Positions 28,101-36,143 of a stretch of 64,000 nucleotides of DNA are shown here, in pieces. How positions within the stretch are numbered: the first letter of the stretch is position 1; every line of letters begins with the position of its first letter. The notes below the pieces were generated by a model that was not told the origin of the DNA, made no database searches, and saw nothing but the letters and a program-made list of their open reading frames with translations. Position numbers and translations under genes: made by a program. The DNA comes from Chitinophagaceae bacterium (GTDB taxonomy: Bacteria > Bacteroidota > Bacteroidia > Chitinophagales > Chitinophagaceae), in NCBI GenBank assembly GCA_016699815.1, contig CP065012.1:2395001-2459000 (forward strand). The letters run 5' to 3'.

Positions 28101-28643
28101 CCGGTAACATTTATACAAGTTAATGCCAAAAGAAATGCAGACCGTACAATTGCCGTAAACTGGAAAGTAGCCAATGAAATAAACATTACAAAATACGAAG
28201 TAGAAAGAAGCCCGGATGGGATTATATTTACAGGAATCCTCACATCGGATGCAAACAATGCATCGCAATATGCAAAAACCGATTTAAGCCCTTTTGCTGC
28301 GGTAAATTACTATCGTATTAAAGCATTTGACTTAGATGGCTCGGTGAAATATAGCCCCATTGTAAAAGTGGTTGCCGAAGGCCAATTTCCCGTTATAGCC
28401 GTGTATCCAAACCCGGTAAAGCATAAAGAAATGCAATTACATTTTGAAAATGTACTACAGGGTAAATACAGGGTACAGGTATTAAATGCAACCGGGCAAT
28501 TGCTGGTTGCCGAGGTATTAAATGTAACCGGTAATACCATTAAAATGATGCCACTCCATAAAATAGCTTCAGGAAATTATACGGTTACTGTTTTAGATGA
28601 AGCGGGAACTCAAATAGCTCAACAAAATATTTTTGTTGAATAA
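19158..28643 (+). CDS. Giant multidomain T9SS-exported surface protein (3161 aa)
   Basis: A 3161-aa exported protein. A long signal sequence ends near residue 48 (LLNSASAQ). A DUF2341-like jelly roll (about 50-340, RPITLTPATT, IYMYYGN) is followed by an IPT/TIG-like unit (about 350-425). Then come many Ig-like/PKD-like modules, including four copies of an 85-aa unit at about 515-940. A proprotein-convertase P-domain-like segment lies near 1665-1830 (IPAGAIIDSVHVGFNITHS, GNWTFSVRD). A carbohydrate-binding-like domain lies near 1955-2150 (NGDFTAGNTGF, GLDDISFG), and a C-terminal region of about 700 aa is shared with the next gene. The last 75 aa are a T9SS type A sorting domain (VYPNPVKHKEMQL). 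No protease or hydrolase active site was seen. Adhesion or matrix building is inferred. Confidence 0.9.
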   Translation: MEKFYAFVGKLPFNSKRENGRGPVNIFFIACFYFIAALFMLLNSASAQTWTRSRPITLTPATTVANYQVKVTITTAIMGNPYTDMNSAGNDIRFYDASYTPCAYWIETFSNAGTSIIWVKVANPSTTIYMYYGNAIATAVSNADNTFDYFEDFKTDISGRWTVASTNGSVTQNTAGTGTVTMSNTSNAGANGISNTSPFTTASTSFFLETKHRESAYHRNRIYAAAANMGFSPTGFDYGYFKNPAAANTVSEVFWNGFSGTNLLTQNNDYLTRWLITDGSTYNYFTYNWPGYTALDAVNRNTTVAATIRYIHFRVTEANNTSITVDWVRVRKSQATDPLTTVGIVVNHSSSPAITAFSPVTSVCVNTDFTINGTNLDNAFLVTVGGTAVNIVSNSSTQIVANSATALSGTVVVQTPLGAVSSAASYTIDALPLIGPILGGATNVCVGSNSPAFTNSNATGTWSVTNGTGQASINTSGILNGISPGTVTVNYEVINGRCTLVNNKAVNIVALPVASLTATETSGIAYDDNIICQGDNVSFTATAGYTNYAFKLNGITVQSGLSNTFNTTALNNGVVVSVEVTNSNSCVITANSITVTVNPIPSALMNVTEGSGIINDNAICVGANVTFQATANAGATFVFKVNGMPMQSGTSNIYSSTTLNNGDQATVEVTKNGCTAVSAVETITVYPYPAGTLAFSENSGTANDGSICIGSNITFTAPQSGNNNFVFKVDGNIEQAGASNIYSTTALTTGPHSVVVEVTSVNGCTTIFDAVLIVVYNYPVVASITGPVQVCEGSSVTLANATSGGNWSSSNPTVATINPSGLVSGISGGTTVISYSFTTNGCETIVTYNFTVNALPTGVITITENSGITANDGIICSGDGINFTAPSGYSNYQFFYGSIEVSNGPSNVWPPALTTGGQVSVVVTTSAGCIASLGPVNFNVNPLPTLSSITGTMNVCVNAITDLDNAQAGGVWSSSNTTIATVNPANGEVTGVSAGMVNINYTYTNANNCSSSVNTIVTVNALPLITLNGPNPICPGSTNNVYTTESGQANYVWTIVGGVITAGGTSTDDNVTVTWNLTGTRTIFVNYTNANGCTATTSATITNAPSTPAPSLSGPSPVCLNSTNNIYTTDAGKIDYDWTVTGGIVTGGGTATDNTITITWNTIGTQSVSINYADAGTGCRSANPTIKNVIVHPLPAATISGTAAVCQNASGIVVTFTGSGGTVPYTFTFNIDGGASQTISTSIWSSSVSYFVPTGTPGIYNYNLESVSDNTGCSNVQPGTATVTVTAQPNASIAYAGSPFCTTSTPVSVNQTGTGGGSYSSSPAGLGINASSGLITPGSSTAGTYTVTYSVAPAGGCSLYTTTTQVTITQAVNPATTISYPSSGSFCSNASLQNVTISGTSGGTFSSTTGLIINASTGQIDPSASTPGNYTVTYEILPAGNCAGFITTTSVSIIQAPSASAGSNMQICSDASNVTIGASASALNYSSVLWTSNGSAGTITNASSLNGATYTPSVADIASGGIILTLIINGNSPCASVQSTITVSITGAATAVAGIDIHACAGLSNVNITAGSSASNYSSVMWSGGAGTWSNATSLTTATYSPTAAEQSAGSVSITLTAIGNSPCGNAFVVKTMYIHPLPTVPVINPASQTMCQGSILPVSSTTVTTSGSATASSGNINQGIPDFNAGGRTSNIAISGIPAGAIIDSVHVGFNITHSRDGDIIINIKAPNNNVLNLVNRRGGNGDNFTSTIISSESLNPVNAGASPFTSTYSADAALGVGATGNNSNVAVFNGLYATANGNWTFSVRDARLFQGGTLNNWNLIIYYHTIAPAPVTWSPQTDLYTDAAATVAYTGSAIATVYVKPSTAGNKIYTATTTDGYGCTRASNFNLTVNPKPVISMNADYCLVPGKVRVSATASPSGTFLWSTGATTSFIDVDEADDYFVTVTTPQGCQSTSSLSVAQELVVNGDFTAGNTGFYTDYTYVPPPGTPTSLYPEGYYAIDVNAHDYHNLFWGKEHSTNAQTGNFMIINGYPGSSTAVIWEQTVTVKPNTDYYFSAWGMNLNPALPAKLRFEVNGVQTGVVADLNLAPKPTNAGQVNINNWIRFYSNPTWNSGSATTAVIRIINLNPALGGNDFGLDDISFGTLSTFIKGPQVVNSDVQNKCVNTPIDEISYQVGTGGTGPLITGLPPGVTTSFNGITLTINGSPTVPGIYNYKIKTQGSCNPDSAVGVIDVKPDATLSLNSGSNNQEICYNTFLSPVTYAVGGGAISANVSGLPTGITGNYSNGTLTISGIALQTGSFNFTVTTTGTCVQKSENGQITIYPVTVAGNLANKVICNGGSGSYTITGITGSVKRWESSTDDGVTWDTISNTTNTQGFSGISQTTIFRAVVQSGVCTELSSTGGKVGIHNMWEGKYSSDWNDPLNWSDGAGANNSLCPSVVIPVIPTGYFYPVLNSGTPNLIVNLDIKTGASVVISNDAMLPIAGAITNAGSFDVTHGGINLNGISTQLVSGSMFLNNTIKTLKFENNVNITAGAGNMLNVTSLVDIGLVNNKTLQTNGNLTLKSSAAVTASMGRIFDNNQVLGDVTVERYIPSGRKWRFLAVPTNTTQSVKDAWQEAAATEASNPVPGFGTQISSYFSNPTTLGFDAFSPGGHSMKYWNEATQQYIPQPTTNVTNINNSKGYMIFIRGDRTSTVSAPTSTTTVLRTKGPLKSKNQSVSFSSVPMNNFVSVGNPYASAIDLRQIGKVNVSDVYYVWDPKLGGSYGLGAFQKITVTGSSFTIIPGGGSYIGLTDPRVESGAAFYVQSAGTGNGSVNFTEYAKTTGSREVNRNGNLTDDRKILKVILETDEGNVVSKLDGVMVEFGDIYSNDVNADDGANISNTGENLAIQKPSRNISVERHAPVIAEDTIKLNFVRPRARNYRFVLDMQNMQNGLQPWLIDNFTQVQLPIEMDGETLYNFAVTTAQGASSPNRFMIIFKQAVTLPVTFIQVNAKRNADRTIAVNWKVANEINITKYEVERSPDGIIFTGILTSDANNASQYAKTDLSPFAAVNYYRIKAFDLDGSVKYSPIVKVVAEGQFPVIAVYPNPVKHKEMQLHFENVLQGKYRVQVLNATGQLLVAEVLNVTGNTIKMMPLHKIASGNYTVTVLDEAGTQIAQQNIFVE

Positions 28644-28670
28644 AACTGTCCCTAACTTTACATGAATAAT

Positions 28671-28696
28671 AAAGGGCAGGATTGCCCTTTTTTTAT
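28671..28696 (+). terminator. Terminator after the 3161-aa protein gene
   Basis: AAAGGGCA, loop GGAT, TGCCCTTT and a long T run. The remainder of the gap to 28899 is AT-rich with no clear promoter. Confidence 0.88.
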
Positions 28697-28899
28697 TTGG
28701 CGCAATTAAATTTTTAAGAAAACCACAGGTAAGATAACTTTTCTGCAAATTTTGTCGTCATTTTAGTAGTGTTTTTGTAAAAAAATAATTTGATAAAATT
28801 AGATTGCTATTTTCCATTTTAATTGTATTATTGTTTATTCCGTTCCCCTGCAAACAAGCATTATTAATTTGTTGTTCAATATTTTAAACGCTTTCATGT

Positions 28900-31800
28900 A
28901 TGGGGAAAAATTTACGCCTTATTGTGATTACTTTATTGGCTTTAAACATTTATTCAGCCAATGCACAGGTTTCCAGTTATCTTTTTGCACAATCCAACGA
29001 CAGCTATGTACCTATTGTAGCAAATGCAGGCACTACACCTGCAGATATTTTTGTTTCTACATGGGATGATTTGCAGAATGCAACTGCAATAACTTTGCCG
29101 TTTCCGTTTATTTACAATGGTACTTTACATCCAACGGGCACACCTGTAGGCATTGATACCGATGCCTGGATAGCTTTTAATCCCGGAACCATGACCGGTA
29201 ATTTTGCTGGAGGCTCATGGGTTAGCATAGGAGACCAAACCGGCGTGTATTTATATGGTACTGCCAATAATAATGGTTTTTCAGGCTTTAATGGTGATTT
29301 GCACCACCGTATATTTACAGATATTGTGGGTAACCTTTCCAGCGGCAGCCCTATTATCACAAATATTGCCGGGGCAGAGTTTGATGATATAAGAATTGGT
29401 ACCCGTATAGAACATGCAAATATTCCCAATGGAGCGGTAGTAAGAGCTTTTAATACCTCAACAGGAACCATAACGATGAGTGCAAATGCAACGGCAAATG
29501 CCAATAATGCAACTTTATCTCCGAAGTCAAGTATTTACTTTAAAACCATTGGAACCTCACCCAACAGGCAATTGGTAATACAATGGACGCAAATAAGGAG
29601 GTTTGGAATTGGATATGAAAATACTGATAATTTTAGCTTTCAAATGATTTTGAATGAAACTAGCAACAGCCTCCAGGTGAGGTTTGGTGATTGTGCTTCT
29701 TCTTCTGCAACCAATTTAAATTTACAGGTAGGTCTCAGGGGCGCAACCAGCGCCGATTTTAATGCAAGACAATCCTCCACAGGCTGGCCAGGCAATATTG
29801 CAGCAACAGCAAACAACCAGCACATTGTTTTAAATAATACACTTGCGCCTTCTTCCGGTTTAACTTTTACCTGGTATCAATGTGTTACTGGCCCGGGAAA
29901 TGCAGGAGCAATAAGCGGCAGCAGCCCAGTATGCCCAAATTCCAATCAAACCTATACAATTCCGGCTGTTTCTGGTGCAGCTTATTACACCTGGACCTAT
30001 TCGGGTACAGGCGCAACTTTCTCTGCTACTACATCTTCACCAAGCAATATTTTTACGTATGCATCAAATGCAACCAATGGCACTATAACCGTTACTCCTG
30101 TAAATGCATGTGGTACTGGATCAGGTTCAACTAAGCCCATAACATTAACCGTTGTTTCGCCCGCATCTATTAATTATACTTCAGGCCCAAATTTTTGTCC
30201 TAATCATTCCCCGGCAAATGTTACTTTTAGCGGGCCAGCAGGTGGTAATTATACCGCTACACCTTCGGGGCTTACGCTCAATGCTACTACCGGTTTAGTT
30301 ACGCCATCTTCCAGCACTTCTGGTAATTATACCGTTTCCTATAATTATTCCAGTAATGGTTGCCCGGTAAATGCTACCGCCAATGTGAACATTAAGCCCA
30401 ATGTTCAAATTACTTCATCAGCTACTCCTGCTACAATTTGTGGCTCAGGAAATGCACAATTAAATGCCCTTGCAGATGGTGGCAGTAGTTATTCTGTATC
30501 GCCAATTACACATAATTTGTTAACTCCTTCGGGCTCACCAACGGTTATTTACAATAGTTATACAGATGATGGTGTGTCTCCGGCAATACCTCTGCCTTTT
30601 ACATTTAATTATTATGGCCAAAGCATCACACAATTGTTTGCGTGCACTAATGGTTTTATTCAACTACAAAATTCTACAGGTAGTTCCCTTACCCCGCAAA
30701 CTTTGCCGGATGCTACTGACCCAAATAATATTATTGCGCTTGCATGGGATGATTTGGTGCTTGACCCTGACGACCATCCCGGTGCAAATATGAGTTGGTT
30801 TGTAAACGGCGCTTCACCAAACAGGGTAATGGTAGTTGCATTTACTACTTTAAGATTTTTAGGTCTATCAGCAAGTACAGTTACCGGGCAAATAAGGTTG
30901 TATGAAAACGACAACCATATTGAAGTGCATGTAATGACCGATGATTTAGGCAATAATTATTCTAAAACACTGGGTATAGAAAATAATACAGGAACTTTGG
31001 CAGTAACTCCTCCAGGCCATAATAATACCGGCTGGAATGCTACCACTCCCGAAGGATGGAGTTTCACAACATCTAATTATACTTACAGTTGGTCACCCGC
31101 AACTTTTTTAAATAATACCAGCATAAGTAATCCACTTGCAACAGCAGTAAATGCCACTACTAATTATACAATAACCGTAACCAATACCACTTCGGGCTGT
31201 ATTAATTCCGCTAATGTAAATGTATCTTACAACAACCCAAACCTTACTTCCACAACGCCAGGTAGCCGTTGTGGTTCAGGCACAGTTGTGCTTAGCGCTA
31301 CTGGTTCGGGTAATGCTTTAAACTGGTATAATGTTTCCTCTGGTGGAACTTTATTATTTTCCGGGGCAAGTTATACAACGCCAATTATTAGCAGCACTAC
31401 TAATTACTGGGTTGCTGCTGCAGATGGGTCTGTAAATACCAAAACAATTGGCGCAGGCGCTTTAACCGCCGACCATTCCAATAATGTAAATCCATTCAGG
31501 TATTATTTTGGCGCCAGAAAAATACAATATTTAATACCCGCAAGCGAGCTTATTGCTGCAGGGTTAACAGCAGGGCAAATTACCACTTTAGCGCTGGATG
31601 TTGTTACTGCTGCCAATACTTATAATGGCCTTGCCATAAGTTTAAAAAATACAGCTACCACCACACTTACGGGTGCTATGGAAGCTGGAACAACACAGGT
31701 TTACGGGCCAATAAATTATACGCCTGTGGCAGGTATTAATAATTTTGCTGCTACAGGATTTTCATGGGATGGAACATCTAATTTGCTAATTCAATTTTGC

Positions 31801-34326
31801 TGGGGAAACAATAATACCGGCGGTACTTCAAGTACAACGGTACGTTATGATAATGTTAGCGGTTATTCTGCATACAGAACCGAATATTACGATAATTATA
31901 CGTCTGCAACTATTTGTGCTCTTACAACCAACTCTATTAATTCAAGTACAAGGCCAAAATTTATTATCACTGCAAATAATTTTTGCGAAGGAACAAGAAC
32001 AATGGTTACCGCAACCATTAGCCCAAGTAATACCTGGCTGGGTGTAGATAACAATTGGCTTAATACTGCAAACTGGTGCCCGGGTGTACCAACCAACACT
32101 ACTGATGTTACCATTCCCAATGGTGTTGCTAACTACCCAATCATAACTACTGCTACACCTGTTGTAAGAAGTATCATTATACAAAACGCTGCCAATGTAA
32201 CCATTAATTCAGGTGGCCGTTTGAGGGTTTATGGTAATATAAATAATGCCGGTACTTTAACAAATAATGGTACACTGGCAATGACAGGTTCAGCAACACA
32301 AGGTTTTCCCGGGCCTGGCAATGTGCCACCTATGAACATACTGGAAATAAATACCAATACTGCTGCCACTACTGCACAATTAACCAAAGCAATAACCATT
32401 GCCGGAGAATTAAAACTTACAAGAGGGGTTTTTAACCTGAGTAGTTTTGATGTTACCTTACAATCTGTTGCAACGGGCACTGCAAGCGTTTCAGCAATTG
32501 GCGCTAATGCATCTATTGCTTACGGCGCTGGCAGGTTTAATGTAGAACGTTATATTTATTCGGCACGCAAATGGCGCTTTTTAAGCATCCCTACCATTCA
32601 AACCCAAACTATAAAGCAAGCCTGGCAGGAAAATCAAAACCCCGGCATAAATGGCGGCCCTGCAGGTTTTGGAACAATGGTTGGCTCTTATTTTGCTAAT
32701 CCCACAACGCTTGGTTTTGATTTTGCCACACTTAACGGGCACGATATGAAATACTGGAGCAACGATGCCAGCCAAACCTATATCCCTGTGGCACAAACCA
32801 GCGATGCAATTGCTACTGCAACCGGTTATATGAAATTTATAAGAGGCGACAGGAGTGTGGGAATGGGTACAGCAATACCGCCAACATCTACAAGGTTACG
32901 TACCCGTGGGCAGTTGAAAACCGGGTTACAAACCATCAATTTTCCTGCACTTGCCATTAATAAATTTGTTGCAGCTGGCAACCCCTATGCCTCAGCAATT
33001 GATATGCGGAATATTAGCCGAACCAATTTATCTGCCATGTATTATGTGTGGGACCCTAAGCTTACAAACCCGGTAAATGGAGGCAATAATGGAGTGGGCG
33101 CATTTCAATTATTTACTTTGCAAACAAGCGGGCCAAGCAATGGTAACTATACTGTTTTTCCGGGAACCGGAAGTTATGGCCCTGCAAATAACATAGATAA
33201 TAATATTGAAAGCGGCGCAGCCTTCTATCTTAAAACAAATGCTGCCGGCACTTCGTCCATATCCTTTAATGAAGCTTCTAAAACCAATGGCAGCCGTTCT
33301 GTATTTAGGATGGGAACAATGGGTGAAGGGGCAAAACTTATGAACTTCCTGGAAACATTTGACGATAATGCAGAACCATATATACTCGATGCTGTAATGG
33401 TTGATTTTGGAGAAAACTACAGTAATAATGTGGATGGAGAAGATGCCATTAAATTTAAAAATACCGGGGAAAATTTATCTATTAAAAAAGCAATAGATGA
33501 GCTAATGCTTGAAAGACATGCGGGCATTATAGAGGCTGATACAATTTACCTTAACATGGCTAATATGAAAGTGAGGAATTACCGCTTCAACATAAAGGTA
33601 GAAAATATGAACTCAGCAGGTTTAAGTGCATGGATGGTAGATAAGTTTTTACAAACCCAACTACCCATTAATTTAGAAACCGGCAGCCAGTTTAATTTTA
33701 ATATTGAAAATATTGCCGGCTCCTATGCAACTGACAGGTTTATGATTGTATTTAAACAGGCAACGGTAGTTCCGCTTACATTTATTGATGTAGCAGCAAA
33801 CTGGAATAATGTCAATGGCATAGAAATAAACTGGGTTACTGAAAATGAAATGATACTTTCAAAATACGAAGTGGAGCGAAGCAGCGATGGCCTTCAGTTT
33901 AATGCAATTTACAACCAACAACCATTAAATACTGGAGCAAGAGCTACTTATTTGCAAAAAGATGAATTGCCACTTGCCGGCATCAACTATTACCGAATTA
34001 AGGCGTATAATGCAGATGGGTCGGCCATTTACAGTAAAATTGTAAAAGTGCTTCCAAAGGCAATGATCAGCAGCATTACGGTTTATCCCAATCCTGTGGT
34101 GGAAAGAAATATTTTTATTAAATTTCAAAACCAGCCAGTTGGAAAATATAAAGCAGAACTTAAAGCAGCCGATGGCAAATTAATTTTGAGTGATGTAATT
34201 ATTATTACCGAAGAAAATTGTATTAAAAAACTAAGCATTAAAAAACATTTGGCACAAGGCGCTTATTTTTTACGGCTGAGCATAAACGAAGAAGTTAAAG
34301 CAGATGTTAAGCTGATAGTGAAATAG
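28900..34326 (+). CDS. Large T9SS-exported surface protein (1808 aa), relative of the preceding gene
   Basis: A 1808-aa exported protein with a short signal peptide (LIVITLLALNIYSANAQ). The N-terminal third has two copies of a beta-sandwich that begins with ITLPFPFIYNG or IPLPFTFNYYG, at about 60-330 and 540-720. PKD/Ig-like modules lie between and after them. A region near 1070 (NTWLGVDNNWLNTANWCPG) marks the start of the C-terminal module shared with the upstream protein: VERYIYSARKWRFLSIPT, NPTTLGFDF, GYMKFIRGDRS, AGNPYASAIDMR, GENLSIKK, VERSSDG. It ends in a T9SS type A domain (VYPNPVVERNIFI). The gene starts 256 bp after its relative. They look like products of partial duplication or domain shuffling. 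Confidence 0.9.
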   Translation: MGKNLRLIVITLLALNIYSANAQVSSYLFAQSNDSYVPIVANAGTTPADIFVSTWDDLQNATAITLPFPFIYNGTLHPTGTPVGIDTDAWIAFNPGTMTGNFAGGSWVSIGDQTGVYLYGTANNNGFSGFNGDLHHRIFTDIVGNLSSGSPIITNIAGAEFDDIRIGTRIEHANIPNGAVVRAFNTSTGTITMSANATANANNATLSPKSSIYFKTIGTSPNRQLVIQWTQIRRFGIGYENTDNFSFQMILNETSNSLQVRFGDCASSSATNLNLQVGLRGATSADFNARQSSTGWPGNIAATANNQHIVLNNTLAPSSGLTFTWYQCVTGPGNAGAISGSSPVCPNSNQTYTIPAVSGAAYYTWTYSGTGATFSATTSSPSNIFTYASNATNGTITVTPVNACGTGSGSTKPITLTVVSPASINYTSGPNFCPNHSPANVTFSGPAGGNYTATPSGLTLNATTGLVTPSSSTSGNYTVSYNYSSNGCPVNATANVNIKPNVQITSSATPATICGSGNAQLNALADGGSSYSVSPITHNLLTPSGSPTVIYNSYTDDGVSPAIPLPFTFNYYGQSITQLFACTNGFIQLQNSTGSSLTPQTLPDATDPNNIIALAWDDLVLDPDDHPGANMSWFVNGASPNRVMVVAFTTLRFLGLSASTVTGQIRLYENDNHIEVHVMTDDLGNNYSKTLGIENNTGTLAVTPPGHNNTGWNATTPEGWSFTTSNYTYSWSPATFLNNTSISNPLATAVNATTNYTITVTNTTSGCINSANVNVSYNNPNLTSTTPGSRCGSGTVVLSATGSGNALNWYNVSSGGTLLFSGASYTTPIISSTTNYWVAAADGSVNTKTIGAGALTADHSNNVNPFRYYFGARKIQYLIPASELIAAGLTAGQITTLALDVVTAANTYNGLAISLKNTATTTLTGAMEAGTTQVYGPINYTPVAGINNFAATGFSWDGTSNLLIQFCWGNNNTGGTSSTTVRYDNVSGYSAYRTEYYDNYTSATICALTTNSINSSTRPKFIITANNFCEGTRTMVTATISPSNTWLGVDNNWLNTANWCPGVPTNTTDVTIPNGVANYPIITTATPVVRSIIIQNAANVTINSGGRLRVYGNINNAGTLTNNGTLAMTGSATQGFPGPGNVPPMNILEINTNTAATTAQLTKAITIAGELKLTRGVFNLSSFDVTLQSVATGTASVSAIGANASIAYGAGRFNVERYIYSARKWRFLSIPTIQTQTIKQAWQENQNPGINGGPAGFGTMVGSYFANPTTLGFDFATLNGHDMKYWSNDASQTYIPVAQTSDAIATATGYMKFIRGDRSVGMGTAIPPTSTRLRTRGQLKTGLQTINFPALAINKFVAAGNPYASAIDMRNISRTNLSAMYYVWDPKLTNPVNGGNNGVGAFQLFTLQTSGPSNGNYTVFPGTGSYGPANNIDNNIESGAAFYLKTNAAGTSSISFNEASKTNGSRSVFRMGTMGEGAKLMNFLETFDDNAEPYILDAVMVDFGENYSNNVDGEDAIKFKNTGENLSIKKAIDELMLERHAGIIEADTIYLNMANMKVRNYRFNIKVENMNSAGLSAWMVDKFLQTQLPINLETGSQFNFNIENIAGSYATDRFMIVFKQATVVPLTFIDVAANWNNVNGIEINWVTENEMILSKYEVERSSDGLQFNAIYNQQPLNTGARATYLQKDELPLAGINYYRIKAYNADGSAIYSKIVKVLPKAMISSITVYPNPVVERNIFIKFQNQPVGKYKAELKAADGKLILSDVIIITEENCIKKLSIKKHLAQGAYFLRLSINEEVKADVKLIVK

Positions 34327-34358
34327 CGAATTAAACGTCCGAAAATCTTTAGATCTTC

Positions 34359-36080
34359 TTACTCAAGCCGGTAAACAGGGTAACGCAGGTGCGCCGGTTC
34401 GTAATATGGCGAATGTTTGTAAATATAATCCAGGATGGCGCTGGCGTTGGCGGCAAATTTTGGGTCGGCGCTTTTCTTTTCAGATAGTTTTTTTTGAAGT
34501 AATGTGTCATTTCTGAGGATTTCAGTTGCAATTTCTTCCCAGCGGTAATCACTATAGCCTTCTTTTTGCTGAAGAATGGCATCAAAAAAATTCCAGCTAA
34601 AATAACTGTCTTCTCCTGTTGGTTCCAGCATTTCTACCAAAAACCTGTTTGCCTTCTGGTTAAGATAAATGAGATAATCGCCTTTTAAAAATTTAATTTT
34701 TTGCAGCATTTTAGAAGTTATTACTCCGGTATTTTTATGGTGCTTTTCGTAAGGCCAGTTATACGATGAGTAATCATCTATATGGTAAGCAGTAACCTGT
34801 AGGGAAGTGTCATTGGGTAATTGCTGCATGTGCACCCCGTTTATTTTTAGCAAATCAATTACTTCATACCAGCCTTGCGCAATAATATAGGCGGTAGGTT
34901 TTGTAATAAAATTAACCGGCTTATAGGTATTGAAATAGTTGATGTTTTTGGTAAAAGGTTTTTGGCGGTTATACAACATTTTTTTTAATCCGGTTGCTTC
35001 GCTTATAGCGCTGTCGCTTTCATAGCCTTTAAAAATAAGGTTATCATATTTTGCAGTATCTATCACCCATTTTAAAGCAAAGTTTTTTTGTTGTATTGTT
35101 AATGCATTGGCCAGTTTCTTTTTTGCCAAAAGGGTATCTGCATTTAAGGCGGTTTTTTGTATCAGCACATTTATTAAGTCGTAAGTAGATTGCACCCTTT
35201 GGGCATAAGGTTTAAGCATGTGTGTTTCCGAAATAAAAGCCAGCGTATTAAACATAGCGGCATAGCCGGATGAATACCTGGGTGTTTCGTTAAACATTAC
35301 AATCCCTTTTTTGGCATTGATATTTGCAAAATCTACATAAGGTATTAAGTCCCATTTTTTTTCTTTCATACCGCTGTACACCTGTGGTTCAAAATCATTT
35401 TTCAGCCACTCTCCAAGCTGGCCACCGAGTTTGTTGTATTGCGTGGTAATTAAAGTAATGGTATGTTGATAGTCGGCGCCATCGCTTACATGCGTATCTA
35501 AAAAAACATCGGGTTGCAGGTATTGAAATATAGCAGCAAAAGACCGGGCATTGCGGCTGTCGCATTTTGTAAAATCCCTGTTTAAGTCCAGGTTTTGTGC
35601 ATTTCCCCTAAAGCCATATTCTGACGGGCCATTTTGGTTAACCCTGCTGGTTCCACTGCGGTTTAAGGCACCGCCAATATTGTAAACCGGTACAATGGCA
35701 ATTACTATATTACCTGGCCAGTTAACTTTTTTTTGCAGCAAATCCCTCGCCATCATCATGCTGGCATCAATACCATCGGGCTCCCCGGGATGAATGCCGT
35801 TTAAGATAAATAATACCACTTTATTTTTTTCTTTCCATTGTAAAGGATCAAAAGATTTGTCCTTACTTAAGGTTACCAGGTGCAATGGATAACCGGCATC
35901 GGAAAGGCCCATTTCTTTTACAGATATTTCCGAAAATTTGCCGTCGAGGGTTTTGTACCATTCAACGGCTTCAAAATAGGTTGCGGTTTCTTTACCATTT
36001 GATTTTTCAAACCTTGTTTGCTGGGCATTTGCATATATGCCTAAAACTAAAACAAGTAAAATTAATGTTGATTTTTTCAT
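34359..36080 (-). CDS. M14-family zinc carboxypeptidase-like protein, secreted
   Basis: 573 aa from the ATG at 36080, which gives a clean signal peptide (MKKSTLILLVLVLGIYANAQ). A start 17 codons further up would run through the terminator hairpin at 36088-36119 and was rejected. Zinc-ligand motif HxxE is His97/Glu100 in NGIHPGEPDG. The third ligand is the His of DTHVSDGAD, and ISETHMLK holds a candidate catalytic Glu. This matches the M14 metallocarboxypeptidase group, which removes C-terminal residues or cuts peptidoglycan peptides. The C-terminal half (about 330-573) is not clearly assigned. No T9SS sorting domain is visible, so it is probably periplasmic. Confidence 0.85.
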   Translation of the reverse strand: MKKSTLILLVLVLGIYANAQQTRFEKSNGKETATYFEAVEWYKTLDGKFSEISVKEMGLSDAGYPLHLVTLSKDKSFDPLQWKEKNKVVLFILNGIHPGEPDGIDASMMMARDLLQKKVNWPGNIVIAIVPVYNIGGALNRSGTSRVNQNGPSEYGFRGNAQNLDLNRDFTKCDSRNARSFAAIFQYLQPDVFLDTHVSDGADYQHTITLITTQYNKLGGQLGEWLKNDFEPQVYSGMKEKKWDLIPYVDFANINAKKGIVMFNETPRYSSGYAAMFNTLAFISETHMLKPYAQRVQSTYDLINVLIQKTALNADTLLAKKKLANALTIQQKNFALKWVIDTAKYDNLIFKGYESDSAISEATGLKKMLYNRQKPFTKNINYFNTYKPVNFITKPTAYIIAQGWYEVIDLLKINGVHMQQLPNDTSLQVTAYHIDDYSSYNWPYEKHHKNTGVITSKMLQKIKFLKGDYLIYLNQKANRFLVEMLEPTGEDSYFSWNFFDAILQQKEGYSDYRWEEIATEILRNDTLLQKKLSEKKSADPKFAANASAILDYIYKHSPYYEPAHLRYPVYRLE

Positions 36081-36087
36081 AACGCAT

Positions 36088-36119
36088 AAAAAAAGTCCGC
36101 TACAAAAGTAGAGGACTTT
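36088..36119 (-). terminator. Terminator of endonuclease I gene with embedded promoter element
   Basis: On the minus strand AAAGTCC-CTAC-loop-GTAG-GGACTTT runs into T7. The element TACTTTTG (36103-36110) lies inside the hairpin and is well placed to drive the M14 gene, whose ATG is 22 bp further on. Confidence 0.75.
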
Positions 36120-36143
36120 ATAAAATGCCAATAATTTTATTTT

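Noticed and set aside
36081..36131. Longer N terminus for the M14 carboxypeptidase
   Set aside because: It would be encoded by the terminator hairpin and would place residues before a clean signal peptide.
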